The notes: generated by a model not told the origin, from the sequence alone. A stretch of DNA of 64,000 bases from Sinonovacula constricta (GCA_007844125.1 CM017561.1:27418193-27482192), one strand, 5' to 3'. Positions 34,370-48,939 are shown, counted from the first letter of the stretch. Numbers and translations: made by a program.

Positions 34370-35395
34370 ATATGTACAAACAGACACAACGCTTATGTCA
34401 CAATTAAGTCCCATGCAGGGAACTTAAGTGTCTACTTAACGCACTTGACTAACCTTTGTTACACAAAGGAGCTCTGTCTTGCGGCAGAACGGCAAGTTGC
34501 TCTACGTTTGATCAGACGTAGAAATCTAACGTCTTTAGTAAAGAGTGCCTGTTTTTTTAACCCGTAAGTGATTGCTTAATATATTTTTTTTAATTGGTTC
34601 CTGCGAAGAACAAACACAAGGAGTGGAGGAGGTGGTGCCGAGGCACATATCATGTAACACTTCTCAATATGTAGCACCGTTTTTTTTTAAATAAGGCATT
34701 TTACCTGAAGACGCGTCCTTCAGCTCATTCTTTTGTTGAACAATTTGGTTGATTTATAGGCTCGCCGCATCAGTTTGAACGTTTTCTTCACATGCAATTG
34801 AATCAGGTTGCAAAACAACGCGGAGAGTAACATTTTCTTTAACCAATTTTGTTTTCTTACCACGTGCAGATGTTGTTGCATGAAAACTAAAGGATATGTT
34901 TGTGATATATTATAATAAAATCTCCGTACCCTTTCACCGTTTGTCTCATCTATATCAATCTTTTCCCTTTTTGTATTTCGTTTACTTTGTTCATCGTTCT
35001 CTTCACCGTTCATTGCGTCTTATTCTCCGTTCATTTCTCACGTGTTTCACCATTTTTTCTATTTTTCTTCGCGTATATTTATAACTACAGATACTCTTAG
35101 CTACAATTCGTATATTGTCAAGAAATGGGAGGGCGGAGCGGGACGACGTGTGTCACTGGGTTCGATGAGGGCTGTGGGACGGGTTAGGACGGAGGTGTAG
35201 GCGAGTTGACACCCCAAGAAGATGTCTCGGTAGAATCAATAATGCACAGAATATCTACTGTAAGACCTCGCATATCCATGGTATTTTCTAAATGTATATC
35301 AAAGCTAGCTCGTAACATTAATATATGAATCCGTATATTGACAATATTCCAACGAGAATAGTGCGTCGTTACTGCAACGATGCGACCTTGTCCTA
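34370..35395. repeat. Diverged duplication or repeat, copy 2
   Basis: Matches 30840-32060 in the same order (see that entry) with many gaps. The copy runs directly into the (TA)n tract. Confidence 0.45.
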
Positions 35396-35790
<395 letters not shown>

Positions 35791-36042
35791 CATTAATGTC
35801 ACCATTGTAGACAACTTAGAATTCGAGAATGGTTATTGAAGATACCGCATAATTAGGGATTATATCTAGTCTTGAAAATGGTATCGTACAATTTGACTTT
35901 ATCAAATACATTCGAGGATAATTTCTGCAAAAATGATTTTGAACAGTCCATATATATACATACCAAACTAATATCTCCCACTTGACATGTGGCCATGCTC
36001 TATACCACTGGTTTAGAAGTCTCAATTAAAGCGCAGTGGTTA

Positions 36043-36043
<1 letters not shown>

Positions 36044-36118
<75 letters not shown>

Positions 36119-36119
36119 T
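36044..36119. repeat. (TAA)n microsatellite
   Basis: About 25 uninterrupted TAA units. Confidence 0.97.
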
Positions 36120-37200
36120 AATTATATAAGATGTATATATATATATTATTGGATATTATTGGATATTTTGTATATACTGGATTATTAACAATCGGTTTAG
36201 ATTATTGAAATCAACTATTTTATGAAGCAGTCTCTAATTAAAAGCAATCCATGAAAATCCATGGCTATACATGGCAATCCATGGCTATGCACTCGACCCA
36301 TGTCCAGCTTCTAAGACCACTATGTAAACACAGGTCATGTACACAATCGATCAAGACCTCCGCTGATAACAATAAACAACAATGTGTTTATTCAATTAAT
36401 ATGACTAATTAGAGTGTTTACCTATTTACACCTCTCCAACTTGTTAAGTGCCTAGGTATTTACACTTTTAAAGAATAAACAGAAAAATTAAATTCTTTAA
36501 AACGATTATTATATTATAAAAAAAGAACATAATTTTTATATTTAAGATTAAAATTAAAAGAAATAAACATGAGACATTAAACTCATAGATATTAAAAAGG
36601 GCTGATTTTCTTGAAAAAAGACATGTGACCAACTTTATGAACATCATTTTAAACATACTAAATTAATACCACATGTTACGTTTCTATTAATCCATTTCTC
36701 ACACACACACAAAATAAATAACATTTATCCAATAAATACCAACAAAATACATGTACTTTTGAATCCACAAACTCATTTATAACTCACATATGAAGCTGTT
36801 GTCTAACTAATCCGACGGTGCCAGCAGAGGACAGTAGTTTATAATGTAGTCAACCCCGGGTATCCGGTGTGTTATATAGGGGTGGGGGGGGGGGGGGGGG
36901 GGGGCGTGTGGCCACCTCTCCCAATCCACACTATCTGACTACAGTGGGACCTACCCACAAAGAGGACAGGTTGTAACACAGCGTGGCATTATTACACATC
37001 CATGCTATAAAGACAACAAATAAAAGTACGCGTAGTTATGGAGGACAGAATTTTACCAATGAATATGTACGTATGTATGTAGATTTAAATATGAAGTAAT
37101 CAGAAATATGTATAGATAGTTACGTGAAATCTAGACTTATAAGGATTACGTTTATATCGATTTATAAAAGAGTGTTTATTAAACAAAACTATTGTTTTGC
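36120..37200. other. No gene recognised; contains a poly-G run
   Basis: AT-rich, with an uninterrupted G run at about 36884-36904 and a short triple of CCATGG-containing repeats near 36250-36290. Confidence 0.45.
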
Positions 37201-37201
37201 G

Positions 37202-37402
37202 TAAGAATATATGACAAAGTCCTATGAGCATTGCAACATATACCAAACTCCGAAAAGGCACAGAACAAAGGTATTTCACATGCAAGCCAAGCGAAAAGTA
37301 AGAACAAATTTGTGATGAGTCATTTAACGAAAAGAGTAAACCCGACAGTTACCGCCTTGGAACGGTCAGTCGGCAATATGGTCCGACCTGGGTTTTTAAA
37401 CC
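37202..37402. repeat. Dispersed repeat, copy 2
   Basis: Matches 29500-29730 in the same orientation. Both translate similarly in one frame (start MQ.IPNSEKAQNKGISHA), but the nucleotide match is also high, so coding constraint cannot be claimed. Confidence 0.7.
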
Positions 37403-37921
37403 GGAGATGTATAACATTGTTTTTACAAAACTTGGAAGTATTCCTTTACGTGTATGTCCCAGATTCTAAACGTTATCAAAACTCCCGTAATGGATCTCAT
37501 TTTTTGTGAATAGACATTAAATATTCCTGTCGTCAATCCGCACAAGGATCAGGAATACTTTTATGTCTGATGATCAGTTTTAGAGACAGAAGTTGAATTA
37601 GAATGACTTACAAATTTAAGTTTTTTAACAATGATGATGGTGAGGATGATGATGAGGGTGCTGAGGTAATAGATATGAAGATGATGATGAAGAGGAGGAG
37701 GGCGTAGGACTTTTAAATTTAGCCATTTGAATTTAAACAAATCCCACATTTATGAAAATTGTGTACTGTAACAGGTTAACATAATAAACCCACTGTCTTA
37801 CTTTATCAGTTACGACCGATTTTGCCTTGAAACTAGATTTATCATTTAAATTGCATATCGTGTGGCAGTCCATTGCTCAAACAAACAAAATAACACTGGA
37901 TATATTACTAAAGCCGTTGTT

Positions 37922-38236
37922 TTTGTCTGTTTATTGGATTTACCGTCCCACCCAGTATTTCAGTTATCTGGAGACGGAGTCCACTTGAAGTAGATATAGT
38001 GCTGCCTTCACTGTGTATAGCATGCCGTGAACACCTGGCATGATACCACACCTAGTCACATTATCCTGACACCGGGCCAACCAGTCGTGGAACTACCCTT
38101 ATATTTGCTTGAGCGTTAACAAGGGAGCAATACCACAACCATTTTATTGACTTTGGTATGTCGCGGCCCGGGATCGAACCCGGGTCTTCCCGTACCTGAA
38201 GCCGACGCTCTACCGATTGCGCTACCAGGTCCGGTC
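37922..38236 (-). mobile_element. SINE family 2, reverse orientation
   Basis: The reverse complement begins with GCGCAATCGGTAGAGCGTCG and a GGTTCGATCCC box B and ends in GGTAAATCCAATAAACAGAC. It lies about 100 bases before the 41-bp minisatellite. Confidence 0.85.
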
Positions 38237-38337
38237 GCTGTTATTTTAGGAAGGGCACATATTTTACCTGTACAAGAACAGCCTGCTTTGGCTACAGACG
38301 CTATAGACCTGAACCTAACAAGATACACATGAAACAG

Positions 38338-41300
38338 GGTAATCTAGTGCTGGGTTATGATGGACTAGGGAGACCAAGGGTAATCTGGTGCTGTTTTATG
38401 ATGGACTCTGAAGACCAGGGGTAATCTGGTGCTGTTTTATAGTGGACTCTGAAGACCAAGGGTACTCTGATGCTGTGTTATGGTGGACTCTGAAGACCAG
38501 GGGTAATCTGGTGCTGTTTTATAGTGGACTCTGAAGACCAATGGTAATCTAGTGCTGGGTTATGATGGACTCTGAAGACCAGGGGTAATCTGGTGCTGTT
38601 TTATAGTGGACTCTGAAGACCAATGGTAATCTAGTGCTGGGTTATGATGGACTCTGAAGACCAATGGTAATCTAGTGCTGTGTTATGATGGACTCTGAAG
38701 ACCAGGGGTAATCTGGTGCTGTTTTATAGTGGACTCTGAAGACCAATGGTAATCTAGTGCTGGGTTATGATGGACTCTGAAGACCAATGGTAATCTAGTG
38801 CTGGGTTATGATGGACTCTGAAGACCAATGGTAATCTAGTGCTGTGTTATGATGGACTCTGAAGACCAGGGGTAATCTGGTGCTGTTTTATAGTGGACTC
38901 TGAAGACCAATGGTAATCTAGTGCTTGGTTATGATGGACTCTGAAGACCAATGGTAATCTAGTGCTGGGTTATGATGGACTCTGAAGACCAATGGTAATC
39001 TAGTGCTGGGTTATGATGGACCCTGAAGACCAATGGTAATCTAGTGCTGTGTTATGATGGACTCTGAAGACCAATGGTAATCTAGTGCTGGGTTATGATG
39101 GACCCTGAAGACCAATGGTAATCTAGTGCTGTGTTATGATGGACTCTGAAGACCAGGGGTAATCTGGTGCTGTTTTATGATGGACTCTGAAGACCAGGGG
39201 TAATCTGGTGCTGTTTTATAGTGGACTCTGAAGACCTAGGGTAATCTGATGCTGTGTTATGGTGAACTCTGAAGACCAATGGTAATCTGGTGCTGTTTTA
39301 TAATGGACTCTGAAGACCAATGGTAATCTGGTGCTGTTTTATAATGGACTCTGAAGACCAATGGTAATCTAGTGCTGGGTTATGATGGACTCTGAAGACC
39401 AATGGTAATCTGATGCTGTGTTATGATGGACTCTGAAGACCAATGGTAATCTGGTGCTGTTTTATAATGGACTCTGAAGACCAATGGTAATCTGGTGCTG
39501 TTTTATAATGGACTCTGAAGACCAATGGTAATCTGGTGCTGTTTTATAATGGACTCTGAAGACCAATGGTAATCTGGTGCTGTTTTATAATGGACTCTGA
39601 AGACCAATGGTAATCTGGTGCTGTTTTATAATGGACTCTGAAGACCAATGGTAATCTAGTGCTGGGTTATGATGGACTCTGAAGACCAATGGTAATCTGA
39701 TGCTGTGTTATGATGGACTCTGAAGACCAATGGTAATCTGGTGCTGTTTTATAATGGACTCTGAAGACCAATGGTAATCTGGTGCTGTTTTATAATGGAC
39801 TCTGAAGACCAATGGTAATCTGGTGCTGTTTTATAATGGACTCTGAAGACCAATGGTAATCTAGTGCTGGGTTATGATGGACTCTGAAGACCAAGGGTAA
39901 TCTGGTGCTGTTTTATGATGGACTCTGAAGACCAATGGTAATCTGGTGCTGTTTTATAATGGACTCTGAAGACCAATGGTAATCTGGTGCTGTTTTATAA
40001 TGGACTCTGAAGACCAATGGTAATCTGGTGCTGTTTTATAATGGACTCTGAAGACCAATGGTAATCTGGTGCTGTTTTATAATGGACTCTGAAGACCAAT
40101 GGTAATCTAGTGCTGGGTTATGATGGACTCTGAAGACCAATGGTAATCTAGTGCTGGGTTATGATGGACTAGGGAGACCAAGGGTAATCTGGTGCTGTTT
40201 TATGATGGACTCTGAAGACCAATGGTAATCTGGTGCTGTTTTATAATGGACCCTGAAGACCAATGGTAATCTGGTGCTGTTTTATGATGGACTCTGAAGA
40301 CCAATGGTAATCTAGTGCTGGGTTATGATGGACTAGGGAGACCAAGGGTAATCTGGTGCTGTGTTATGATGGACTCTGAAGACCAAGGGTAATCTGGTGC
40401 TGTGTTATGATGGACTCTGAAGACCAAGGGTAATCTGGTGCTGTTTTAGGATGGACTCTAAAGACCAATGGTAATCTGGTGCTGTTTTATGATGGACTCT
40501 GAAGACCAAGGGTAATCTGGTGCTGTGTTATGATGGACTCTGAAGACCAATGGTAATCTGGTGCTGTTTTATGATGGACTCTGAAGACCAATGGTAATCT
40601 GGTGCTGTTTTATGATGGACCCTGAAGACCAATGGTAATCTGGTGCTGTTTTATGATGGACTCTGAAGACCAATGGTAATCTGGTGCTGTTTTATAATGG
40701 ACCCTGTAGACCAAGGGTAATCTGATGCTGTTTTATGATGGACTCTGAAGACCAATGGTAATCTGGTGCTGTTTTATAATGGACCCTGTAGACCAAGGGT
40801 AATCTGATGCTGTTTTATGATGGACTCTGAAGACCAATGGTAATCTGGTGCTGTGTTATGATGGACCCTGAAGACCAAGGGTAATCTGGTGCTGTTTTAG
40901 GATGGACTCTAAAGACCAAGGGTAATCTGGTGCTGTGTTATGATGGACACTGAATGCCAAGGATAATCTGGTGCTGTGTTATGATGGACTCTGAAGACCA
41001 AGGGTAATCTGGTGCTGTGTTATGATGGACTCTGAAGACCAATGGTAATCTGGTGCTGTTTTATGATGGACTCTGAAGACCAAGGGTAATCTGGTGCTGT
41101 TTTATGATGGACCCTGAAGACCAATGGTAATCTGGTGCTGTGTTATGGTGGACTCTGAAGACCAAGGGTAATCTGGTGCTGTGTTATGATGGACTCTGAA
41201 GACCAAGGGTAATCTGGTGCTGTTTTATGATGAACTCTGAAGACCAAGGGTAATCTGGTGCTGTTTTATGATGGACTCTGAAGACCAAGGGGTAATCTGG

Positions 41301-42247
41301 TGCTGTTTTATGATGAACTCTGAAGACCAAGGGTAATCTGATGCTGTGTTATGGTGAACTCTGAAGACCAAGGGTAATCTGGTGCTGTTTTATGGTGGAC
41401 TCTGAAGACCAAGGGATAATCTGGTGCTGTTTTATGGTGGACTCTGAAGACCAAGGGATAATCTGGTGCTGTTTTATGATGGACTCTGAAGACCAAGGGG
41501 TAATCTGGTGCTGTTTTATGATGGACTCTGAAGTCCAAAGGTAATCTGATGCTGTGTTATGATGGACTCTGAAGACCAAGGGTAATCTGATGCTGTGTTA
41601 TGATGGACTCTGAAGACCAATGGTAATCTGATGCTGTGGTTTGATGGACCCTGAAGACCAAATGTAATCTAGTGTTGTGTTATGATGGCCTCTGAAAGCC
41701 AATGGTAATCTGATGCTGTTTTATGATGGACCCTGAAGACCAAGGGTAATCTGATGCTGTGTTATGGTGGACCCTGAAGACCAAGGGATAATCTGGTGCT
41801 GTGTTATGATGGACTCTGAAGACCAAGGGTAATCTGGAGCTGTTTTATGATGGACTCTGAAGATCAAGGGTAATCTGATGCTGTGTTATGATGGACTCTG
41901 AAGACCAAGGGTAATCTGGAGCTGTTTTATGATGGACCCTGAAGACCAAGGGTAATCTGGTGCTGTGTTATGATGGACTCTGAAGACCAAGGGTAATCTG
42001 ATGCTGTTTTATGATGGACCCTGAAGACCAAGGGTAATCTGATGCTGTGTTATGGTGGACCCTGAAGACCAAGGGATAATCTGGTGCTGTGTTATGATGG
42101 ACTCTGAAGACCAAGGGTAATCTGGTGCTGTGTTATGGTGGATTCTGAAGATCAAGGGTAATCTGGTGCTGTGTTATGATGGACCCTGAAGACCAGGGGT
42201 AATCTGGAGCTGTGTTATGATGGACTCTGAAGACCAATGGTAATCTA
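38338..42247. repeat. 41-bp minisatellite, ~95 copies
   Basis: The unit is TGGACTCTGAAGACCAATGG joined to TAATCTGGTGCTGTTTTATAA. Variant units (CTAGTGCTGGGTTATGA, GATGCTGTGTTATGG, CTCTGAAG/CCCTGAAG) recur in blocks, which suggests higher-order duplication. Because 41 is not a multiple of three, open frames across it are short and meaningless. Confidence 0.97.
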
Positions 42248-43123
42248 AATTGAAAGAATATTAAAGTAAAACCCTTGAGGGATGGGACGAAATTGCCAAA
42301 GGAGATAAAAAGATACTTGATAAATGGACTGCTGCCTGTTGGCGTGATTTATACGATAAATAATAATGTCCACGCTCCTTCTGTACCCTTCTACATAACG
42401 AGTAGTTTGTGAGCAAAAGTGTCGAGCGCCTGTGCCTGTTTATCAGTAGCATGCCAGTATGATGGCCTTTAGCCAATCATTAAAGTATGTCATCAGAAAG
42501 ATGAAAAGGTCATTTATCCTTGTTTGAACAAAGTTTGAAATTAATTGAACGGGTGATCTTTTGCATGTATATAGACAATTACTTTTTTCTTCAGTATTTG
42601 ATAACATGTTTAAAACGTCGATAAATGTCGATATGTTCGAGCATCGGATTTTATACCTTTAGTCGGTCTAATAATATTTCAGCCACATTTAGTTATAAAA
42701 TGACAAGCGTTGCCAACTTCAAAACATGTTTGGACTTTAATTATCTGGTTGTTTTTAACAATTATCATTAAGAATAACAGAATTTTAGTTTTGAGGAAAT
42801 ATCTTTATTTAAATGGTTTCTTGTTGTATCATTTCATTTTAAGTTTCATAGATTAACAATGTCGGTGTTCTCCAAAGCGTTGACGAGTTGTGAATTTCTT
42901 TATATAACAATATGTTATCTTATGGTTACCAAAGCAAGTGTCGATAACACCACTGTGTGATAGTTTAATTATTTCCATAGACTGTAAAACTTAAATATGG
43001 TTAATAATTTATGCCCATGTATACGAGATCCTAATGTGTGTGTAAACTGATTGTTTTAAGTGAAACGTGGCGCCTAAGTATGTGTTTATGTTTGCCTATA
43101 TAGGTTGAGGCTTTCTCTGTAAA
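42248..43123. other. No gene recognised
   Basis: AT-rich, nothing supported. Confidence 0.4.
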
Positions 43124-43132
43124 GCACTGAGT

Positions 43133-43522
43133 CAATCGGAACTCCTCGGGTAATTACGTCCTCGGGACAATCATCCCTAGGATGTATGTGGTGCATTAAT
43201 ACTTAATGAAATCACGATCGTTTTGTTCGCCGGAAGTAGGAAGAAGAATATACCTAAGTAGTTAGCACAAAACATAAACATTGACATCGTTTGACAGCTC
43301 TGTGTCTGCTGCGCTGGGTAAATCAAAATCGGATGATTTAAATTTGAAGCCGCCCAAATTTGTTTTACTGGCATCGTACTGTAGTGAGCTGTCACCCGAG
43401 CTGCCATCTTTGTTTTGACGACTGTCTCAAAAGAAGTTCCATTTAGATAAATGACCGAGATGATCAGACTACCTACATACATCCGAGAGATGATTCCTGA
43501 ATTATCCGAGGTGTTCCGATTG
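43133..43522. mobile_element. CAATCGGAAC-family MITE, copy 3
   Basis: A 390-bp element with the same ends as the copy at 22878 and in the same orientation. Exact 9-bp duplications GCACTGAGT lie at 43124-43132 and 43523-43531. Confidence 0.92.
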
Positions 43523-43734
43523 GCACTGAGTATGTCATGGATAAACTACAGGATCTGTTTACAACGATTTAATTGAAGTTCTTTAATAATACAGTGCTGC
43601 TAGGAATTCCGATAGAAACATGATGAACGTGCCATCAGAAGCTTTGGAAAAAATGAAGCGTATCTGCTGACAACCTGTATGTCATGTAAGAATGAGAAGC
43701 GTATTGTTTGTGCAGGTGTACTATTGCAAGTGGT

Positions 43735-44047
43735 CATTCTCTCACCAGAGGGCGTGCTACACAAGTTTCGCTTACACCTCTGTCAACGCCAGGAAAAGTA
43801 GTTCTCATACACGTGATATTCTATCGTCACATGTCGCAAAATAGCTCCCCGAAAAATTTGGGTTAAAATATATCTTAAACATTGTTCTAAAAAATACCCA
43901 TTTTCATTTTAAGTAAAATATACAGAGATCAAAATAATCTCACGAGCATTTTATTCATTATTTATATTTTGTACAAGAATCTTGTACACCGGGCGTTGAC
44001 AGAGGTGTAAGCGAAACTTGTGTAGCACGCCCTCTGGTGAGAGAATG
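43735..44047. mobile_element. MITE with CATTCTCTCACC ends and 9-bp target duplication
   Basis: A perfect inverted repeat of about 56 bases begins CATTCTCTCACCAGAGGGCG at each end. Exact flanking duplications GCAAGTGGT lie at 43726-43734 and 44048-44056. The interior is about 200 bases of AT-rich, noncoding sequence. The perfect arms point to a recent insertion. Confidence 0.9.
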
Positions 44048-44056
44048 GCAAGTGGT

Positions 44057-45255
44057 AAGTATATGGCGCTTTATTGTATGGTGTAATATTATTGCTTGCG
44101 TCTGATTGTAGGATGGAATCTCTGCACCAGAGAACGTTCGCGGCACTTAAGGCATTTATAATATATTTAATTGTGCAATAAATCAATAAACTTTCCGATT
44201 GGCTGCAATGTCCGTGTCTTTATTCGAAATTAATGAAATCCATGGTCGGTTGTCAGTCGAGTCTTCCACTTGTATCAATGCACACAATACATACATATAC
44301 ATAGATAGTAAACTTGCATATTTGTATACATAATGCTCAGGGAACCGATCAGATGTTCCTAATCTCTGGCGTCATTTCAATTGAGTCTGAATAGCTGTTG
44401 ACAGTTATGTTGCGTGTCGCCATACGCTTTGTACCCGCTAAACTGCGACCAAGCCACTTTAAAATTGACACTTAATAAGGAACCTTCGCGGGTGTTGTTC
44501 CAGATCTATAATATATTCTGCAGATTATTTTACATATTGAATGACAGGCATTTTATGTTATTAAAAATAATACAACTTTATGTGTTAAAGGGTCAAGATT
44601 GATGTTTTCTGATATTTCATTTACCCTTATCAACGTTCATTTATCAAACAGCAATACGTAATACAAGTTATTTATTAGCTACTACATTCATTGGTAACAT
44701 ACTTAAGTAACAAGATATGCTAATACAGTCACAGTAACAAACAGAGCAGATCTTAACAAAACAGCTCACAATAAAATAAATTTGAAGTTCATCACCCCTC
44801 AATTTATTTTCGACTCAATGCTCCTGGAAAAGGCCAATGAATTACAATTTTGTCATTTACAAGAATAAATTAAAAAACTGTACATATTTCTTTCTCAATC
44901 TGGTAGAGGGATACAGAAATATTTGTCAAAGTGAAAAAGTAGAAAGAAGAAAGTTGACCATTCGTGCCCATACAGGGATTCGAACCCACAACCCCCTGTT
45001 TTGAAGTATTTTAACCCCAACTTTGATGCTCTTCAATTGGAGGTGCAGCATTAGAGTCGGAAATCCTTAAAAGAAATCGCGTATTAAAGATCGTATCAGA
45101 AAGTTTGCCTATATGTAATACATGTAGCTAACGGTGCAGCGTGGTTCAAATAGGATAAAAACAAACTTTAGTAATGTGCTTTACTTTTCACGTGTATACA
45201 GGCCACCAACAAACAACATTTTGCGGGAACTTTTCAGCTAACAATTTATTTTGGT
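44057..45255. other. No gene recognised
   Basis: AT-rich. A tRNA-like box B remnant on the minus strand (GTGGGTTCGAATCCC) occurs near 44990. Confidence 0.4.
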
Positions 45256-45260
45256 TGCAT

Positions 45261-45261
<1 letters not shown>

Positions 45262-45342
<81 letters not shown>

Positions 45343-45459
45343 CAGAGAGAGAGAGAGAGACAGAGAGACAGAGAGACAGAGAGAGAGACAGAGACAGAGA
45401 GAGAGAGAGAGAGAGACAGAGAGAGAGAGAGAGACAGATAGATAGACAGACAGACAGAC

Positions 45460-45540
<81 letters not shown>
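45262..45540. repeat. (GA)n and (GACA)n microsatellite
   Basis: A GA tract with GACA and GATA interruptions. All overlapping Arg/Glu- or Leu/Ser-rich open frames are artefacts. Confidence 0.97.
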
Positions 45541-45542
<2 letters not shown>

Positions 45543-46326
45543 AAAATTGGTCCAAACTGTGGATACACCTTTAAGTGTAAATCGTGTTGTGTGTTTACCT
45601 TCTTACAAGAGGTCTTACTGAACTTAACATGCTTTACGGCTGTGTAGTTCATTCACTAGCTGAAGGTTCTGTACAAATCCTAACTCCTACATCCTATGTT
45701 TGTCTATGTCTGATCGTGCTGCCATTATAAACCATCGTATTTTTATATTTATAGAAGGATTTATATGCACAAACACATGGATCAGTAGCGATTTTACTTT
45801 GAGCAATGTATGCTGCCACAAATAATATCTAGGCTAGTACTTGTCTTTGACCGTCATTATGAACATAATTAAATTATCAGACAGAAATGCAGGAGTCAAT
45901 TATTGTAGATAAATTAATTTAGGTTTTAAAGGTAATTATTATAAGGTTCTTAACACGAGAGAATAATTGGAATAATTCTAATAATTGACTGGTCAGGGAT
46001 AATGTATAATATATTGTGTACGCATGGCTGCTATGGGGGCCAGGGGCACGCTCCTTAAGAAAATTACGAAGAAGAAAAAGTTGCAATTCTGAACATATCC
46101 CTTCACCAGATACTCCTGGTCGTCATAAGGACAGAATTATCTGCATGACAAATCTGATATAAAATATTATTTAAAAAAAAACTTGTTCCATACCAAAACG
46201 AAGGAGCTGCAGAAAAGTTAAATAAATATACACCTTGCAATAAATATACACCTTACCAATACTAAGGTAAGATTTTAATTTCAGATTGAATCTTTTTATT
46301 ATGTCTGTATGTCTTCATTATTCGGA

Positions 46327-46601
46327 CCGGCCAATAACTCAGGTGGTAGAGCGTCGGCTTGCGGATCGGGAGGTTGTGGCTTCGAATCCCGGCCGGGTCA
46401 AACCAAAGACTTTAAATTTGGTAGTAATGGCTTCCCTCCTAACGCTCGGGGCTAAGGGGACAGCATTACGCCTAACTCGTCGGTGTCAGTATAATGGACC
46501 GGCCGGGTTCAGTCCCTGGGCACCTCATAAGTGCCCCTGTGCTATAATGATAGAAATGTCGCTGCGCAGTATCGGCAAAAATGCCGGCTAATCCCTAATC
46601 C
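46327..46601 (+). mobile_element. SINE family 1, full-length
   Basis: The head carries AACTCAGGTGGTAGAGCGTC and the box B-like GCTTCGAATCCC, and the body is complete. Flanks CTTCATTATTCGGA and CTTCATTATTTGGA (46313-46326, 46602-46615) are a 13/14 target duplication. Confidence 0.9.
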
Positions 46602-46615
46602 CTTCATTATTTGGA

Positions 46616-48935
46616 GTCGATGTGTACACACCTGCGTATTCTGCGTAGAGGCAGCTACGCGCCTGCTGTTTGCAACGTACCTTGTTTAAGACGCTGCCTT
46701 TACCAACTTAATGATAATCTCGCTTCTGCAAGACTTGACACACAAGTAAACACCTGGTTTTGATTTATGTGAAAGAAAATGTTTAGTGTATCGAATTTAA
46801 ATCAGAGTAACGTCAAATTTTAATGTATCTTAAAGTCTAGAGCTATACGATTATAAACGACTCATAAACCAATGTTTTGTGTTTACCATTGTTATGACTA
46901 TAAAGCCCGCTAAATACAAGACATGAACACCACTATATCTGTCTTAGATGGCGATCATGACCTAGAGGTCTATGTAATTTTAAACCAAGTGTTTGTCCTG
47001 GCTTATTATGTTGTCGCCGTGTTGTGCTATAATTGTTGTATAATTGTTGTCTAGTGAATGATTTATTATCTACCACAGAATTATGGCATGTAATTATACT
47101 TGGTTTTAATTGTATCCGGAGTCTCATTTAAAACAACTAGAAGGTCAACATACCGCATGATCAGTATCGTTCTAAAATAATTTATTTTGACAAGTCTGTA
47201 TGCTAAATTGGACACTTTGACTGTAATTTTCTCATTCCAGATAAGACTGTAAAGACGAAAGATAAAATTTTGATATAAGATACAGGGATGGAATAATGAC
47301 GGGGGACCCCCACTACCCTCCCAAACACACACACACACCTCCACCAACCAGGTAAAAGAGTAGAGTTGTGAAAACACATACATGTAAGTTCAAAATACAA
47401 ATGGTTAAAGTACATTTTGTCTGTTGACTGCTGAGGTCGAAGTTAAGATCCCTAACTGTATATGTATATCCAGTATTTACTGCAATAAAGTTGAATGGAT
47501 CTTGATTTATACCCCCCCCCCACCCCCACCCCCATCAAACTTTTCTGGATCCGCCCCTGATAAAATATAAAGAAACAACTATTTGCTGGTCATTGCGTTG
47601 GTACAAAACTGGTTAACATTGTATTACACATGACTGCTAATAGATCATTTGCGACTTGAAAACTGTCAACGGCACAAGCACTGGTAGCACCATTGACTCA
47701 CCGCGAGTCAGCAGGGGGTATTTCAACATTTTACGGATTGTGCGGGTATCGAACCGACAGCTTTGAGGAACTGAACGCTTGCAATTTGTTTTAATTGGTC
47801 GTTGATTTGATTTTTTTTTAAATAAACATTCTTACAGATAATATATCACCTATTACTTGTATTAATGGCATATATTCTATAGTTATTAAACCACCACCCG
47901 TGCATCCCGAATATGACACGAATACATGTTTTGGTAAAAACTTGGTTTTATATCTGTTATTATTCAGTCAATAAAGACTAAATGGCAGATTTTGTTTTAA
48001 TTCAGCCGTAGCCATTTCTATAGCTTTTGTACTTTGGTCTCTAAACGATTAAAGCCATTGGCTACTTGTGATACCTGTCATGATTAGCGCACCTGCTCTG
48101 TTTTACTCTAATGTGGTATGTTCTTTAAGTGACGCGGTTATGTCAGCGTTTTATTAACTGTTTTGCACTTCTTCCGAACGTCGATGGATTTCATCCCCTC
48201 TTGAGATGGAAACCCCTCAAGAAAGGTCAGACAACCCTTAAATCACAGCTATTCACAAGTAAATCTCACCGGGATTAATTGTAAAACCAAGTATAGATCT
48301 GTCTTCAACATGTCTTTACGTTTTATAATTACCGGCAAAATTAAGTCAATCCAAATGTGTTTGATGTTTAAACAGTTATCTTAAATTTAGGAGACGAAAT
48401 GGACGTTTTTATAAGACAACAGAAAATGTGCATGCCGAAGGTGTCATATATCCCTCGGAATATTGCTATAATGTTACATACCTTCAAAATAATTACAGTC
48501 GAAAACTGAACACTGCAAAAATTGTCTTTTTGGTTTTGTTTTACATATAAAACATGGCAGAAATGGATTATTTAACTATCAGTTTTGTAGAAAAACAAGA
48601 ATAAGCTTAAATAAGAGACACCACTCAATATTTGTGTTTGCTTGTTTGTTTAACAGAAAGACAAATAGTCTAATTGTTAGTTAGATTTGAACAAACCTGT
48701 CAAGTTTATGTCCTTAGTATTGGTGCTTACTTTAAATTATTGACTAAGTCAGCGTTTATCAAATACTGACACTTATTAGCGCCATTAGAGTAATTAACAG
48801 GTAAAGTACACAAGCAAATATACAAGGGTACAATGGTCTGCGTAGAAGTCGGTGGCGTTGCACTAAACTGGTAAACACAGAAAAATAATAATAAAGGTAA
48901 ATATAAAAGTATCTCAAGTAAAAAATGTTAGGAGT
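46616..48935. other. No gene recognised
   Basis: AT-rich, with short C and CA runs (47280-47340, 47511-47535). A tRNA-like fragment on the minus strand (GGTTCGATACCC) lies near 47750. Confidence 0.4.
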
Positions 48936-48939
48936 ACAA

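Noticed and set aside
38338..42247. CRISPR-like array
   Set aside because: Units are contiguous with no unique spacers, and the sequence is eukaryotic.
45174..45652. Arg/Glu- and Leu/Ser-rich proteins of 154-157 codons
   Set aside because: Translations of the (GA)n microsatellite on both strands.
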